DNA of 64,000 bases from Pseudomonadota bacterium (GCA_023451735.1 JAEXYH010000093.1:186001-250000); one strand, 5' to 3'. Positions 25,401 to 34,067 are shown, counted from the stretch's first letter. A program made the numbers and translations. The notes: generated by a model from the sequence alone, not told the origin.

Positions 25401-26202
25401 GGGGTATCGCACGCGTGTGACGCTCGATCGCCCGGCGCGGGTCGGAGCGTTGTCTGCGCCCTTGCTTCCCGGCGTACCGGGTCGCTTCGACCATGCAAGC
25501 ATCTTTGAACTGGACCTCCATTTCGGCGGGCTGGCTTCGGCGGAAGAACCGGCGGTGCTATCCGGCGAGAACCGGATTGCCGTGAAGGCCGTAAACGGCG
25601 CGTGGGAGATCATCGGCTTTCTGTCGGCGACCGAGATCGCACCAAAACGCTGGCAGCTTTCGGGCCTGTTGCGCGGTCTTGCCGGTACGGAGGATGCGAC
25701 GGCCGTGGGCGCCTTGGCGGGTAGCTCATGCGTCGTGCTGGATGAGACGGTGGTGTCGCTTGGACTTGGAAGCGAGGAACGCGGGCGGGCGCAGAACTGG
25801 CTGGTCGAAAGTCTTGGTGCAAGTGGCGGGCGTGCGGGGCCTTTTGTTTTCGCGGGTGGTGTGCGGGCCGCAACGCCGCTTGCGCCGGTGCATCTTCGGG
25901 CCGAGCGAAGGGCCGATGGTGACATCGCGATGAGTTGGAAGAGGCGCGGCCGGATCGATGCCGACAACTGGGACGCGTCGGAGATCCCGATGGACGAGCC
26001 GCAGGAGCGCTACCGGCTCGACCTGATGGCGGACGAGCTGGTGGTGAGGAGCGTCGAGGTGGCCGAGGCTTCCTTCCTATATCCGGCAGCCGACGAGCTC
26101 GCAGATTTCGGTGCGCCGCAGACGGTGTTCGATTTCACGGTCAGACAAATGGGACGAGCCGTGCCATTGGGCCTTCCGGCGCGTTCGGTGATCAATCTTT
26201 GA
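22408..26202 (+). CDS. GTA host-interaction/tail tip megatron protein (gp15-like)
   Basis: 1264 residues, the usual size of rcc01698 homologues. ATG 22408 has GGGGAGAGAC upstream and begins MATLLFQAAGAALGG, as in relatives. The N-terminus has glycine-rich membrane-like segments, then a baseplate domain (GTSVNRLYGTARIGG, FANFAIGLCEGPIATVRRVW), the GTA TIM-barrel-like domain in the middle (about 430-740, with IDGFIIGSELRGLTQ and DAVGIDNYMPLSDW), and a C-terminal phage-tail-like domain ending PLGLPARSVINL. It forms the tail tip that contacts the recipient. Intact. Confidence 0.92.
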   Translation: MATLLFQAAGAALGGVFGPIGAIVGRAAGALAGSVVDRSLINGNRTISGARLGTARIPGADEGTSVNRLYGTARIGGTLIWATRFEEEVTRERTGGKATGPRVETFRYFANFAIGLCEGPIATVRRVWADGREIDLTAIEMRVYRGDEDQPPDPLIEAKQGEGLAPAYRGLAYVVFERLPLDTFGNRVPLLQFEVLRPIGKLETQIRAVTIIPGATEHGYQTRQVTEKTGEGSGRIINRHTTTALTDWQASIDELQAICPGLERVALVVSWFGTDLRAGHCRIVPGVEVSERRDESDPWSVAGIGRGQAHLVSRRDGGPAYGGTPSDASVRAAIRDLKARGLKVYLYPFLMMDVPPGNGLSDPYGGSEQAAYPWRGRITCHPAPGQAGTTDRTAAAREQLDAFSGAAEGYRRMVLHYADLVGDAGGIDGFIIGSELRGLTQVRDEADRFPFVEELIELAGDVRTRGGTATKITYGADWSEYFGYHPQDGSGDVFFHLDPLWASADIDAVGIDNYMPLSDWRDDDLMERNPDGFAARDDAAAMAAQITAGEGYDWYYASDADRLNRKRSTIKDGLAGKPWVFRHKDIESWWSNRHFDRVNGAERAAPTPWTPGMKPVWFTELGCPAVDKGANQPNVFVDPKSAESNLPYFSSGGRADSQQRRFLEAHHGYWQSSRSPEGMVDPHHIFVWTWDARPSPAFPDDLSVWSDGSNWRAGHWLNGRIGGTTLADTIAAILKDHGVEDFDVSAVCGDLTGYVQADLTSARALIEPLMEAFQIDAVEDVGRIRFRSRFGTSLAPHQITVVADIEGEPFWTENRGHDSDFPAEAALSFYNPVLDYEQASVRSRPLVGESRRVLGYDLPATLCEESALGTVEAALRANRVARRTLNFAISPGEQAIATGDAISLTDGPDGTFVIERIEDGAVRRIEARHHLALPPPGSSATTSRRDTGGSGVADAFQPILHFIDLPRLTNADPEDFACVAGYCRPWRRMAISSSSTSEGYRTRVTLDRPARVGALSAPLLPGVPGRFDHASIFELDLHFGGLASAEEPAVLSGENRIAVKAVNGAWEIIGFLSATEIAPKRWQLSGLLRGLAGTEDATAVGALAGSSCVVLDETVVSLGLGSEERGRAQNWLVESLGASGGRAGPFVFAGGVRAATPLAPVHLRAERRADGDIAMSWKRRGRIDADNWDASEIPMDEPQERYRLDLMADELVVRSVEVAEASFLYPAADELADFGAPQTVFDFTVRQMGRAVPLGLPARSVINL

Positions 26203-26220
26203 TAACAAGGAGATGAACGG

Positions 26221-26451
26221 ATGGATTTGGTGAAAAACTGGTACCAGTCAAAGACGATCTGGGGTGCGTTGATTGCAGTCGCGGCCTCTGCTCTTCAACT
26301 GGCTGGCCTGGAGATCGGGGCTGCTGACCAGGCGGAACTGGCCGATATCGCGGTCACATTGACGGGGGCAGCAGGTGGCCTTCTGGCGCTTTACGGACGC
26401 CTCGTCGCAACGGGTTCGATCGGCGGAGAAGGGCCTTCTGGGCCTTCCTGA
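26221..26451 (+). CDS. Small holin-like membrane protein (76 aa)
   Basis: AAGGAGATGAACGG precedes ATG 26221, 18 bases after gp15, so it is probably co-transcribed. The protein has two membrane helices (TIWGALIAVAASALQLAG; AVTLTGAAGGLLALYGRLVA) split by an acidic loop, the layout of small phage holins in which SKTIWG...LYGR is common. A holin would let the GH19 endolysin reach peptidoglycan and release particles. Sequence likeness to true holins is by pattern only. Confidence 0.6.
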   Translation: MDLVKNWYQSKTIWGALIAVAASALQLAGLEIGAADQAELADIAVTLTGAAGGLLALYGRLVATGSIGGEGPSGPS

Positions 26452-26558
26452 AGGTTCGCATTACACAGCATTCATTTGCCATTCAGCCGTCATTCGATAC
26501 ATAGTCCATAACATGCTTTGGACATGACCTTTCGTCGGTTGAGTGGAAACAGGTACAC

Positions 26559-26822
26559 ATGGCGCGACTGCCGATCATCGCGATTTTGGCCGCCGGCACT
26601 GCATTCGCAGCATTGCCTGGGGCGTCTGCGACCGCACAGAACTATCTCGTTCTGGTTGCCGGCGACTGCGGCACGGCCGCATCGCGCGTCGTTCGCGACA
26701 CGGGCGGGCAGCTTCTGTCTGCCCAGCCGTCCTCGGACGGCCAGACCTGCATTGTTACCGTACTCGTACAGGGCAACGGCAGCGAACGGCCGCGCAAGGT
26801 CACTGTCCGAGTACCGATGTAG
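26559..26822 (+). CDS. feuN: FeuN-like small periplasmic modulator of FeuPQ
   Basis: 87 residues with a cleavable signal peptide (MARLPIIAILAAGTAFAALP...ATA) and a short periplasmic domain with two cysteines (GDCGTAA, GQTCIVTVLV) ending RPRKVTVRVPM. In Sinorhizobium meliloti a small periplasmic protein, FeuN, is encoded just upstream of feuP-feuQ and restrains signalling through the FeuQ kinase. Position, size and export signal all match here. I cannot align residues to the S. meliloti protein from memory, so the symbol rests mainly on synteny. Confidence 0.7.
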   Translation: MARLPIIAILAAGTAFAALPGASATAQNYLVLVAGDCGTAASRVVRDTGGQLLSAQPSSDGQTCIVTVLVQGNGSERPRKVTVRVPM

Positions 26823-26872
26823 GCCGGGTGCCGATGTAAGCAAGTAAACTAGACATCAGCGCCTTATAGATT

Positions 26873-26896
26873 CCGAAAACCGGATGCGGTTTTGGG
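26873..26896. other. Hairpin between feuN and feuP
   Basis: CCGAAAACCG and CGGTTTTGGG pair (9 of 10) around a GATG loop, midway in the 119-base gap. No T tract follows. It may tune feuP expression relative to feuN or mark a separate promoter for feuPQ, or be a small dispersed repeat. Confidence 0.4.
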
Positions 26897-26941
26897 ACCG
26901 ATGCGCTAGATACTTGCAGGATTTTATGCAGGGGACGGTTC

Positions 26942-27613
26942 ATGCGCATTCTCGTGGTCGAAGACGACGTCAATCTCAATCGCCAGCTTTCGGATGCTCT
27001 GAAGGAATCCGGCTATGTCGTCGATACCGCTTTCGACGGCGAGGAAGGTCACTTTCTCGGTGACACCGAGCCCTATGATGCGGTGATCCTCGATATCGGC
27101 CTTCCCGAGATGGACGGCATCACCGTTGTCGAGAAATGGCGCTCCAACGGCAAGGGCATGCCGGTGCTGATGCTGACAGCCCGCGATCGCTGGAGCGACA
27201 AGGTGGCCGGCATCGACGCAGGTGCCGACGACTATGTGGCAAAACCGTTCCATGTCGAAGAGGTGCTTGCGCGGGTGCGCGCACTGATCCGGCGTGCTGC
27301 CGGCCACTCATCTTCGGAAATCGTCTGTGGTCCGGTTCGCCTCGACACGAAGGCATCGAAGGCAACGGTCGATGGCGTGACCTTGAAGCTGACCTCCCAC
27401 GAATTCAGGCTGCTCTCCTATCTCATGCACCACATGGGCACGGTCGTTTCGCGCACCGAACTGGTCGAGCATATGTATGACCAGGACTTCGACCGCGATT
27501 CCAACACGATCGAGGTGTTTGTCGGTCGCCTGCGCAAGAAGATCGGTGGTGACCTGATCGAGACCGTGCGCGGTCTGGGCTATCGGATGCAAGCGCCGGC
27601 CGATGCCCAATAG
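26942..27613 (+). CDS. feuP: Two-component response regulator FeuP (OmpR family)
   Basis: 223 residues: receiver domain 1-120 with the acidic pocket at residues 8-9, phospho-acceptor Asp51 (VILDIGLP) and Lys101 (DDYVAKPF), then an OmpR-type winged helix (LTSHEFRLLSYLMHHMG, VEVFVGRLRKKI-like ending). In rhizobia FeuPQ controls ndvA (cyclic glucan export) and other genes needed in low-osmolarity conditions and symbiosis. It overlaps the kinase gene by 11 bases. Confidence 0.88.
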   Translation: MRILVVEDDVNLNRQLSDALKESGYVVDTAFDGEEGHFLGDTEPYDAVILDIGLPEMDGITVVEKWRSNGKGMPVLMLTARDRWSDKVAGIDAGADDYVAKPFHVEEVLARVRALIRRAAGHSSSEIVCGPVRLDTKASKATVDGVTLKLTSHEFRLLSYLMHHMGTVVSRTELVEHMYDQDFDRDSNTIEVFVGRLRKKIGGDLIETVRGLGYRMQAPADAQ

Positions 27614-29048
27614 TCTCCCCAAACAGCCCCCTAGCCTGGGCATGGGAGGATTTCGGTCACTCACCGCACGCGTGCTGCTTCTGGCAACCGCCTGGTCGGC
27701 GGTGGCGCTGGTCGTGATCGCGATCGTCATCTCGCAGCTTTATCGGCAATCGTCGGAACGCGCGTTTACCGATCTGCTGCGCGCGCAGCTCTATAACGTC
27801 ATCAATTCGATGACGATCGGCGAGGACAACAAGCTCTCGGGCAATCCGCAGCTCGGCGACCTGCGGTTTTCGCAGCCCGAGACGGGATGGTACTGGATCA
27901 TCGAGCCGCTGGGCACATTTGCGGCGACGCCACTTTCCTCTTCCTCGCTCGGGACCTCGAACATCAAGGTGCCGACCATTCTGAGCGTCCCGTTCAACAA
28001 CAGGTATGAACGTTTCTACCGTACCAATGATGCCTTCGGAAACAATGTGCTTGTGGCGGAAACCGAGGTGGTTCTCGATGGTGAGGGGCGAGCCGCGCGG
28101 TTTCGTGTCTCCGGCAATCTGGCCGTTGTGGAAGAAGACGTGCATGGCTTTTCGCGCAACCTCTACATCACACTCGCGGTGTTCGGACTTGGCAGCCTGA
28201 TCGTCAACGGTCTGGCGATCCTCTTCGGTCTCCTACCGCTCAAAGGTGCACGCCGGGCGCTGGAGCGGGTCCGGCGCGGCGAAGTTGAACGTCTGGAGGG
28301 AAAATTCCCACGCGAAATCATGCCGTTGGCCAATGACATCAATGCGTTGATCGAAAGCAATCGCCGTATCGTCGAGCGCGCACGTATGCAGGTGGGCAAC
28401 CTTGCCCACTCGCTGAAGACGCCGATTGCCGTGCTGCTCAACGAATCCCGGCTGGGGGAAAAGGTGCAGTCCGATCTGGTCCGTACCCAGGCCGAGGCGA
28501 TGCAGAGCCAGGTGCAATCCTATCTCAATCGCGCTCGGATCGCAGCGCAGCGCGAGTCTGTGCTTGCCCGCAGCGAGGTCGAGCCGGTGCTTGAACGGCT
28601 GGTGCGCGTGATGCGCAGGCTGAACCCCGATACCGAGTTCCACCTGTCGATATCTCCGCTGTCGCTGGCGATAGCGCTGGAGCAGCAGGATCTGGAGGAG
28701 ACCGTGGGTAACCTTCTGGAGAATGCGTCCAAGTTCGCCAAGGTCGGCGTCTGGGTATCGGCAGTACAGGCAAGTCCGCCACCGGGAGCGGAAGGCGATG
28801 CCGCCCGCAGGGCATGGGTCGAGCTGATCGTCGAGGATGATGGTCCGGGTCTTGAGCCCGAACAGATCACTATTGCGCTGAAGCGTGGCAAGCGGCTCGA
28901 TGAAAGCAAGCCAGGCGCCGGTCTCGGTCTTTCGATCGTCAGTGAGATCGCCTCCGAATACAATGGCACGATCAATCTGGACCGCGGCGTACATGGTGGC
29001 CTGCGGGCAAGGCTGCTGCTGCCGGGCGTGACGCGCGACGCTGCATGA
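27603..29048 (+). CDS. feuQ: Sensor histidine kinase FeuQ
   Basis: 481 residues: membrane helix at about 20-45, periplasmic sensor (to about 180), second helix (VFGLGSLIVNGLAILFGLL), a HAMP-like linker, a HisKA box with the phospho-accepting His in NLAHSLKTPIAVL, and an ATPase domain (N box NLLENASKFA, G1 DDGPGLEP, G2 GAGLGLSIV). It partners FeuP and is probably restrained by the periplasmic FeuN-like protein. The start at 27603 overlaps feuP; ATG 27642 is an alternative, and neither has a strong ribosome binding site. Confidence 0.88.
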   Translation: MPNSLPKQPPSLGMGGFRSLTARVLLLATAWSAVALVVIAIVISQLYRQSSERAFTDLLRAQLYNVINSMTIGEDNKLSGNPQLGDLRFSQPETGWYWIIEPLGTFAATPLSSSSLGTSNIKVPTILSVPFNNRYERFYRTNDAFGNNVLVAETEVVLDGEGRAARFRVSGNLAVVEEDVHGFSRNLYITLAVFGLGSLIVNGLAILFGLLPLKGARRALERVRRGEVERLEGKFPREIMPLANDINALIESNRRIVERARMQVGNLAHSLKTPIAVLLNESRLGEKVQSDLVRTQAEAMQSQVQSYLNRARIAAQRESVLARSEVEPVLERLVRVMRRLNPDTEFHLSISPLSLAIALEQQDLEETVGNLLENASKFAKVGVWVSAVQASPPPGAEGDAARRAWVELIVEDDGPGLEPEQITIALKRGKRLDESKPGAGLGLSIVSEIASEYNGTINLDRGVHGGLRARLLLPGVTRDAA

Positions 29049-29278
29049 TTCCGGTCATGAAATCTGTGGCCAATAAGCAACTGCTAAAGACTTGCTGTCA
29101 TATCTTCTGGACGATCGCATCGCCTGCTATATCATTGAAGCGGAAGGCAGACGGACCGAGTTCTGGAGCAGTGTCGATCAACGCGGTCGGGAGAAGCATT
29201 CTCCGGGCGGTTTGAGATATCGATATGAAAAGACCGGTACTTCCTGCCGAACGTGCAAGTCGGAGATCATAAGCAGCG

Positions 29279-29710
29279 ATGCGCCCCACGAGTCTTTCAA
29301 CCGTGCTGTTGACCCTTTGCGGAATCGCGGTCGTTTCCGGATGCACTTCGGCATCCCGTTCCACGGCCGGCGCACGCGGGCTGTTGTCTCCGAAACCGTC
29401 GGCATCGGCAGGTTATATTACGGCCCTGCAGGGCGGCATTGTCGGGCGTAGCGGCGCCGAGCTTTCGTCCAGCGACCGCTCGCGGGCGCTGGAAGCGGAA
29501 TATCGGGCGCTGGAAGAGGCGGCCGGCGGACAGGCCGTTCAATGGAAGGGCAATGATGCCAATGGCGAGGTGATCGCCAACGCTCCTTATCAGGTGGGGG
29601 CACAGAACTGCCGGCAATACAGGCATACGGTCACCGTCGACGGCAAGGATATGGTTGCCAGAGGTGCCGCCTGCCGCAATTCCGACGGCACGTGGACGCC
29701 TCTGAACTGA
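29279..29710 (+). CDS. Lipoprotein with RT0821-type surface-antigen domain
   Basis: 143 residues. A signal peptide with a lipobox ends at Cys22 (AVVSGC). The mature part contains GYITALQGGIVGRS, a helix LEAEYRALEEAAGGQAVQW and the tail CRQYRHTVTVDGKDMVARGAACRNSDGTW, typical of alphaproteobacterial outer-membrane lipoproteins related to the 17 kDa surface antigen. A structural or envelope role is likely. It stands alone between feuQ and ccmI. Confidence 0.75.
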   Translation: MRPTSLSTVLLTLCGIAVVSGCTSASRSTAGARGLLSPKPSASAGYITALQGGIVGRSGAELSSSDRSRALEAEYRALEEAAGGQAVQWKGNDANGEVIANAPYQVGAQNCRQYRHTVTVDGKDMVARGAACRNSDGTWTPLN

Positions 29711-29897
29711 GGAACGTCTCACCACGCATTCGTGAATTTGATATAGGTCATGGCCGTTGATAGACATTCCCATCAGTCTTGAAACGTTCTAAAGACCTTG
29801 ACCTGTGACGTGGCTGCGGGCCACGGAGATATCTCAAATTCACGTCAACGGCGGGCAATCGATTGGAATGCTACCGGCGTTGCAGTAATTGGCGAAC

Positions 29898-31100
29898 ATG
29901 ATTTTATGGATCCTTCTTGCGCTCCTGACGGCCATCGTCGCGGCAGCGCTGCTTTATCCGCTCTACCGGCGTCCCGAGGCACTTGCGCCCGAAAACGCCG
30001 GTGAGATCGAGGTTTACCGCGACCAGATGAAGGAGCTGGATCGGGATCGCGCCGGCGGTCTGATCAGTGCCGAGGAAGCAGAATACGCACGCGCCGAAAT
30101 CGGCCGTCGTTTGCTGGCTGCTGCGGGCAAGCAGAGTGAAGCTGAGGACGCTGCCAAGGCGAGCGGATTGCGTAAGATGGCGATCGGCATCGTGACGGTT
30201 GCTCCGCCGGCAATAGGGCTCTGTCTCTACATCATGCTGGGCAGCCCCGGTTTGCCCGATCAGCCGCTGGAAGCACGGCTGGCGAACCCCGGCAATGACA
30301 TGTCGTTGCTTGTGGCGAAAGCCGAGCGTCATCTGGCGCAGAACCCGAACGATGGTTCAGGCTGGGATATTCTGGCTCCGATCTATTTCCGCACCGCACG
30401 GCTGGGTGATGCGGAACTCGCCTATCGCAACGCTATCCGCCTGATCGGACCCAGCGCGGCTCGTCTGTCCGGTCTCGGCGAGACGCTGGTCGTCGCCAAT
30501 GATGGTATCGTGACCGAGGATGCCCGCTCGGCCTTCGAGGAAGCGGTACGGCTGGAGCCGGGCGACGTCCGCGCGCGTTTTTACGTCGGGGTTGCGCTGG
30601 AGCAGGCCGGCAAGGCTGATGAAGCGAAGACCACCTTTCAGGAAATCGCCAAGGCCTCACCGTCCGATGCGCCCTGGATGGGCCTGATCAACGAACATAT
30701 TGCAAAGAACGGCGGCACCGCGACAGCATCTTCCGCGCCGCCTTCCACTCTGGGCAGCCCGACCGCCGAGGATGTGGCGGCGGCCGAAAGCCTGTCTCAG
30801 GGTGATCGTCAGGAGATGATCCGCGGCATGGTCGACACGCTTGCCGCGCGGCTGGAGGCCGAACCGAACAATATCGAAGGCTGGCTGCGACTGGTAAGAT
30901 CCTACATGGTGCTTGGCGACAGGGAGAAGGCGCAGGCCGCATTGAACACCGGTCTCGGGCATTTCCCGGCCGATGGAAACGAGGGCAGGCAGCTTGCAGC
31001 GCTTGCCCGTGAAATAGGACTGCCGGCCGCCGGTGTCGGTAAAGCAGAGGCGCCGGACGCTGCGCCGCAGGGGACAGCTCCCCAGGGAGTAACGCAATGA
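29898..31100 (+). CDS. ccmI: Cytochrome c-type biogenesis protein CcmI (CycH)
   Basis: 400 residues: two N-terminal membrane segments (MILWILLALLTAIVAAALLY; then MAIGIVTVAPPAIGLCLYI near residue 100) and a TPR-containing periplasmic C-terminal part (DGSGWDILAPIYFRTARLGDAELAYRNA, ARFYVGVALEQAGKADEAK). CcmI holds apocytochrome c for heme ligation. ATG 29898 is used rather than TTG three codons upstream. First gene of ccmIEFH; ATGA overlap to ccmE. Confidence 0.9.
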   Translation: MILWILLALLTAIVAAALLYPLYRRPEALAPENAGEIEVYRDQMKELDRDRAGGLISAEEAEYARAEIGRRLLAAAGKQSEAEDAAKASGLRKMAIGIVTVAPPAIGLCLYIMLGSPGLPDQPLEARLANPGNDMSLLVAKAERHLAQNPNDGSGWDILAPIYFRTARLGDAELAYRNAIRLIGPSAARLSGLGETLVVANDGIVTEDARSAFEEAVRLEPGDVRARFYVGVALEQAGKADEAKTTFQEIAKASPSDAPWMGLINEHIAKNGGTATASSAPPSTLGSPTAEDVAAAESLSQGDRQEMIRGMVDTLAARLEAEPNNIEGWLRLVRSYMVLGDREKAQAALNTGLGHFPADGNEGRQLAALAREIGLPAAGVGKAEAPDAAPQGTAPQGVTQ

Positions 31101-31624
31101 CGCGCAAGCAGAAACGATTGGCAGTGATCGCCGGCGGTATGAGCTTCATCATCATCGCCGTCTTTCTGGTGATGTTCGCCTTCTCGCAGTCGGTGGCTTA
31201 CTTCTTCATGCCGGCGGATCTGGCAACGGCCAACCTGCAACCGGGAACCCGCATCCGTCTCGGCGGACTTGTCGAGGCGGGATCGGTCAAGCGCGGGCAG
31301 GGGTCGACGGTGAATTTCATCGTGACCGACGGCAGCGCGACCGTGCCGGTGAGCTATACGGGCATCCTGCCCGACCTGTTCCGCGAGGGGCAGGGCGTCG
31401 TGACCGAGGGGGCATTCGATGCAGCCACCCATGCGTTCGTCGCCGACAGCGTGCTTGCCAAGCATGACGAGAACTACATGCCCAAGGAAGTCGCCGATCG
31501 CCTGAAGAAGGATGGCGTCTGGGAAGACGGGATGGGCAGCGGCATGGCACGGGCGAAGGATGCAGGCACGCCCGGCGCGGCAAAGGATCCGAAGGGACAG
31601 GTTGTCGGGAGCACCACGCCATGA
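31097..31624 (+). CDS. ccmE: Heme chaperone CcmE (CycJ)
   Basis: 175 residues: N-terminal membrane anchor (about 8-30), then a periplasmic OB-fold. The heme-binding motif AKHDENYMP is present, with His123 forming the covalent heme bond and Tyr127 as axial ligand. It receives heme from CcmCD and passes it to CcmF/H. It overlaps ccmI and ccmF by 4 bases each. Confidence 0.93.
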   Translation: MTRKQKRLAVIAGGMSFIIIAVFLVMFAFSQSVAYFFMPADLATANLQPGTRIRLGGLVEAGSVKRGQGSTVNFIVTDGSATVPVSYTGILPDLFREGQGVVTEGAFDAATHAFVADSVLAKHDENYMPKEVADRLKKDGVWEDGMGSGMARAKDAGTPGAAKDPKGQVVGSTTP

Positions 31625-33615
31625 TCGTCGAAATCGGCCATTTCGCGCTGGTGCTTGCGCTGGCAACCGCGATCATCGTTTCGGTCGTGCCGGTCGTAGG
31701 GGCCTATCGTCGTGACGCGAGCATGATGGCTGTCGGGACGACCGGTTCGCTGGTCATGTTCGGACTGGTGACACTGTCCTTTGCAGCGTTGACCTGGGCC
31801 TATGTGGTGTCCGACTTTTCGGTGAAGAACGTCTGGGAGAATTCCCATTCGCTGATGCCGCTGATCTACAAATACTCCGGCGTCTGGGGCAATCACGAAG
31901 GCTCGATGATGCTCTGGCTGCTGATTCTCGTGTTCTTCAGCGCACTCGTCGCCGTTTTCGGCCGCAATATTCCAGAAACCCTGAAGGCCAACGTGCTGGC
32001 GGTTCAGGCCTGGATCAGCCTTGCCTTTCTGCTGTTCATTCTTCTGACCTCCAATCCGTTCCTGCGCCTCGATCCGGCGCCGGCGGAAGGGCAGGACCTG
32101 AACCCGATACTGCAGGACTTCGGTCTGGCGATCCATCCGCCGCTTCTTTATCTCGGTTATGTCGGCTTCTCGGTCTGCTTCTCCTTTGCCGTTGCTGCTC
32201 TGATGGAAGGTCGCATTGATGCGGCGTGGGCGCGCTGGGTACGCCCCTGGACGCTTGCCGCCTGGACGTTTCTCACTGCGGGTATCGCCATGGGCTCCTA
32301 CTGGGCCTATTACGAGCTTGGCTGGGGTGGCTGGTGGTTCTGGGATCCGGTTGAAAACGCTTCCTTCATGCCCTGGCTTGCCGGTACCGCGCTCCTGCAC
32401 TCCGCGTTGGTGATGGAAAAGCGTGAAGCCCTGAAGATCTGGACCGTGCTTCTGGCGATCATGACCTTCTCGCTGTCGCTGCTCGGTACCTTCCTGGTGC
32501 GCTCCGGTGTTCTGACCTCCGTTCATGCATTTGCCACTGACCCGTCGCGCGGGGTCTTCATCCTCTGCATCCTGGCGATCTTCATTGGTGGGGCGTTCAT
32601 GCTGTTTGCATGGCGGGCGCCAACTCTGAAGGCCGGCGGCCTGTTCGCGCCGATCTCGCGCGAAGGATCGCTCGTTCTCAACAATCTGATCCTGACGGTC
32701 TCGACCGCGACGGTGCTGACCGGCACGCTTTATCCGCTGGTGCTGGAAACCCTGACCGGCGAAAAGATCTCGGTCGGCGCGCCCTTCTTCAACATGACCT
32801 TCGGCCTCTTGATGCTGCCGCTGCTGATTGCCGTGCCGCTTGGCCCGATGCTGGCGTGGAAACGCGCCGATCTTCTCGGCGCTCTGCAGCGTCTGTGGGT
32901 CTTTGCCGGCCTTGCCCTGCTTGCCGGTCTGGTTCTCTGGTACATGCAGAATGGTGGGCCTATCCTGGTGATCTTCGGACTGGCGCTCGGTTGCTGGGGC
33001 ATGCTGGGTGCAGTCGCCGATCTCTGGTATCGCGGCAACTTCGGCAAGCTGCCGGTGGCGACGTCGCTGCGCCGTCTCAAAGGCCTGCCGCGCTCCGCCT
33101 GGGGCACGGCGTTTGCACATTTCGGTCTCGGTGTAACGGTGATCGGCATCGTCGCCGCCTCGGCTTTCAGCACCGAACATGTCGTTGAAATGAAGCAGGG
33201 ACAGACTGCCGAATCCGGCGGTTATTCACTGACCTTCGACGGTTTCCGCGAAGCCGTCGGGCCGAATTTCACAGAGGAGCGCGGCCACTTCACGGTGAGC
33301 TCCGGCGGCGTGGTTGTCGCCGATGTCTGGTCGTCCAAACGTCTCTATACAGCCCGCCGCATGCCGACGACGGAAGCCGGCATCCTGACCTTCGGTCTCA
33401 GTCAGCTTTACGTATCCCTCGGTGACCCGATGGACGGTGGCGGCATCGTCGTGCGCATCTGGTGGAAGCCGCTGATCCTCTGCATATGGGGCGGCTGCCT
33501 GATCATGATGGTTGGCGGTTTCGTCTCGCTGTCGGATCGCAGGCTGCGTGTCGGGGCTCCGAGCCGGAAGGCGAAAGCGAAAGCGATCAAGGCCGTGATG
33601 GAGCCAGCGGAATGA
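31621..33615 (+). CDS. ccmF: Heme lyase subunit CcmF (CycK)
   Basis: 664 residues with about 15 membrane helices. The WWD domain is seen as WGGWWFWDPVENASFMPWL, and WGNHEGSMMLW is the other conserved segment. CcmF, with CcmH and CcmI, reduces and ligates heme to apocytochrome c in the periplasm. Length is normal and no break is seen. Confidence 0.94.
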   Translation: MIVEIGHFALVLALATAIIVSVVPVVGAYRRDASMMAVGTTGSLVMFGLVTLSFAALTWAYVVSDFSVKNVWENSHSLMPLIYKYSGVWGNHEGSMMLWLLILVFFSALVAVFGRNIPETLKANVLAVQAWISLAFLLFILLTSNPFLRLDPAPAEGQDLNPILQDFGLAIHPPLLYLGYVGFSVCFSFAVAALMEGRIDAAWARWVRPWTLAAWTFLTAGIAMGSYWAYYELGWGGWWFWDPVENASFMPWLAGTALLHSALVMEKREALKIWTVLLAIMTFSLSLLGTFLVRSGVLTSVHAFATDPSRGVFILCILAIFIGGAFMLFAWRAPTLKAGGLFAPISREGSLVLNNLILTVSTATVLTGTLYPLVLETLTGEKISVGAPFFNMTFGLLMLPLLIAVPLGPMLAWKRADLLGALQRLWVFAGLALLAGLVLWYMQNGGPILVIFGLALGCWGMLGAVADLWYRGNFGKLPVATSLRRLKGLPRSAWGTAFAHFGLGVTVIGIVAASAFSTEHVVEMKQGQTAESGGYSLTFDGFREAVGPNFTEERGHFTVSSGGVVVADVWSSKRLYTARRMPTTEAGILTFGLSQLYVSLGDPMDGGGIVVRIWWKPLILCIWGGCLIMMVGGFVSLSDRRLRVGAPSRKAKAKAIKAVMEPAE

Positions 33616-34067
33616 TACGTCGCCTCCTTCTCGCACTCCTCCTTAGCCTCGGAGCGTTTCCTGCCCTTGCCGTCAATCCGGACGAGGTGTTGAAGGATCC
33701 GGCGCTCGAGCAACGGGCGCGGCAGATATCGGCGCATCTGCGCTGCATGGTGTGCCAGAACCAGTCGATCGACGATTCGAATGCGGAGCTTGCCAAGGAT
33801 TTGCGCGTTCTCGTGCGTCAGAGGATTTCCGATGGCGACACGGATGATCAGGTTATCGATTATGTCGTATCGCGTTACGGCGAATTCGTGCTTCTCAACC
33901 CGCGCCTGAGCACGAAGACGATCATTCTCTGGGCCATGCCGATCGGTCTACTCATTGTCGGTATTTTCGCTCTGGTCATTTTTGTCCGAAGCCGCCCGAG
34001 CCGCCGGCCTTCCGATGCGCTCAGCGCCGAAGAAAAGGCTCGTATCGACGAACTGCTTGGGCAGTAA
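33612..34067 (+). CDS. ccmH: Cytochrome c-type biogenesis protein CcmH (CycL)
   Basis: 151 residues: signal peptide (to about residue 20), a periplasmic three-helix domain with the redox motif LRCMVCQNQSI (Cys45, Cys48), and a C-terminal membrane anchor (TIILWAMPIGLLIVGIFALV). It keeps the apocytochrome cysteines reduced for heme attachment. Last gene of the operon; start overlaps the ccmF stop. Confidence 0.93.
   Translation: MIRRLLLALLLSLGAFPALAVNPDEVLKDPALEQRARQISAHLRCMVCQNQSIDDSNAELAKDLRVLVRQRISDGDTDDQVIDYVVSRYGEFVLLNPRLSTKTIILWAMPIGLLIVGIFALVIFVRSRPSRRPSDALSAEEKARIDELLGQ

Noticed and set aside
7818..26451. Ordinary temperate prophage
   Set aside because: No integrase, repressor, replication or attachment-site repeats, and gene order follows the RcGTA pattern.
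31474..33180. 568-codon minus-strand frame opposite ccmF
   Set aside because: Mirror frame of a membrane protein gene; rich in Arg/Gln/His with no motif.
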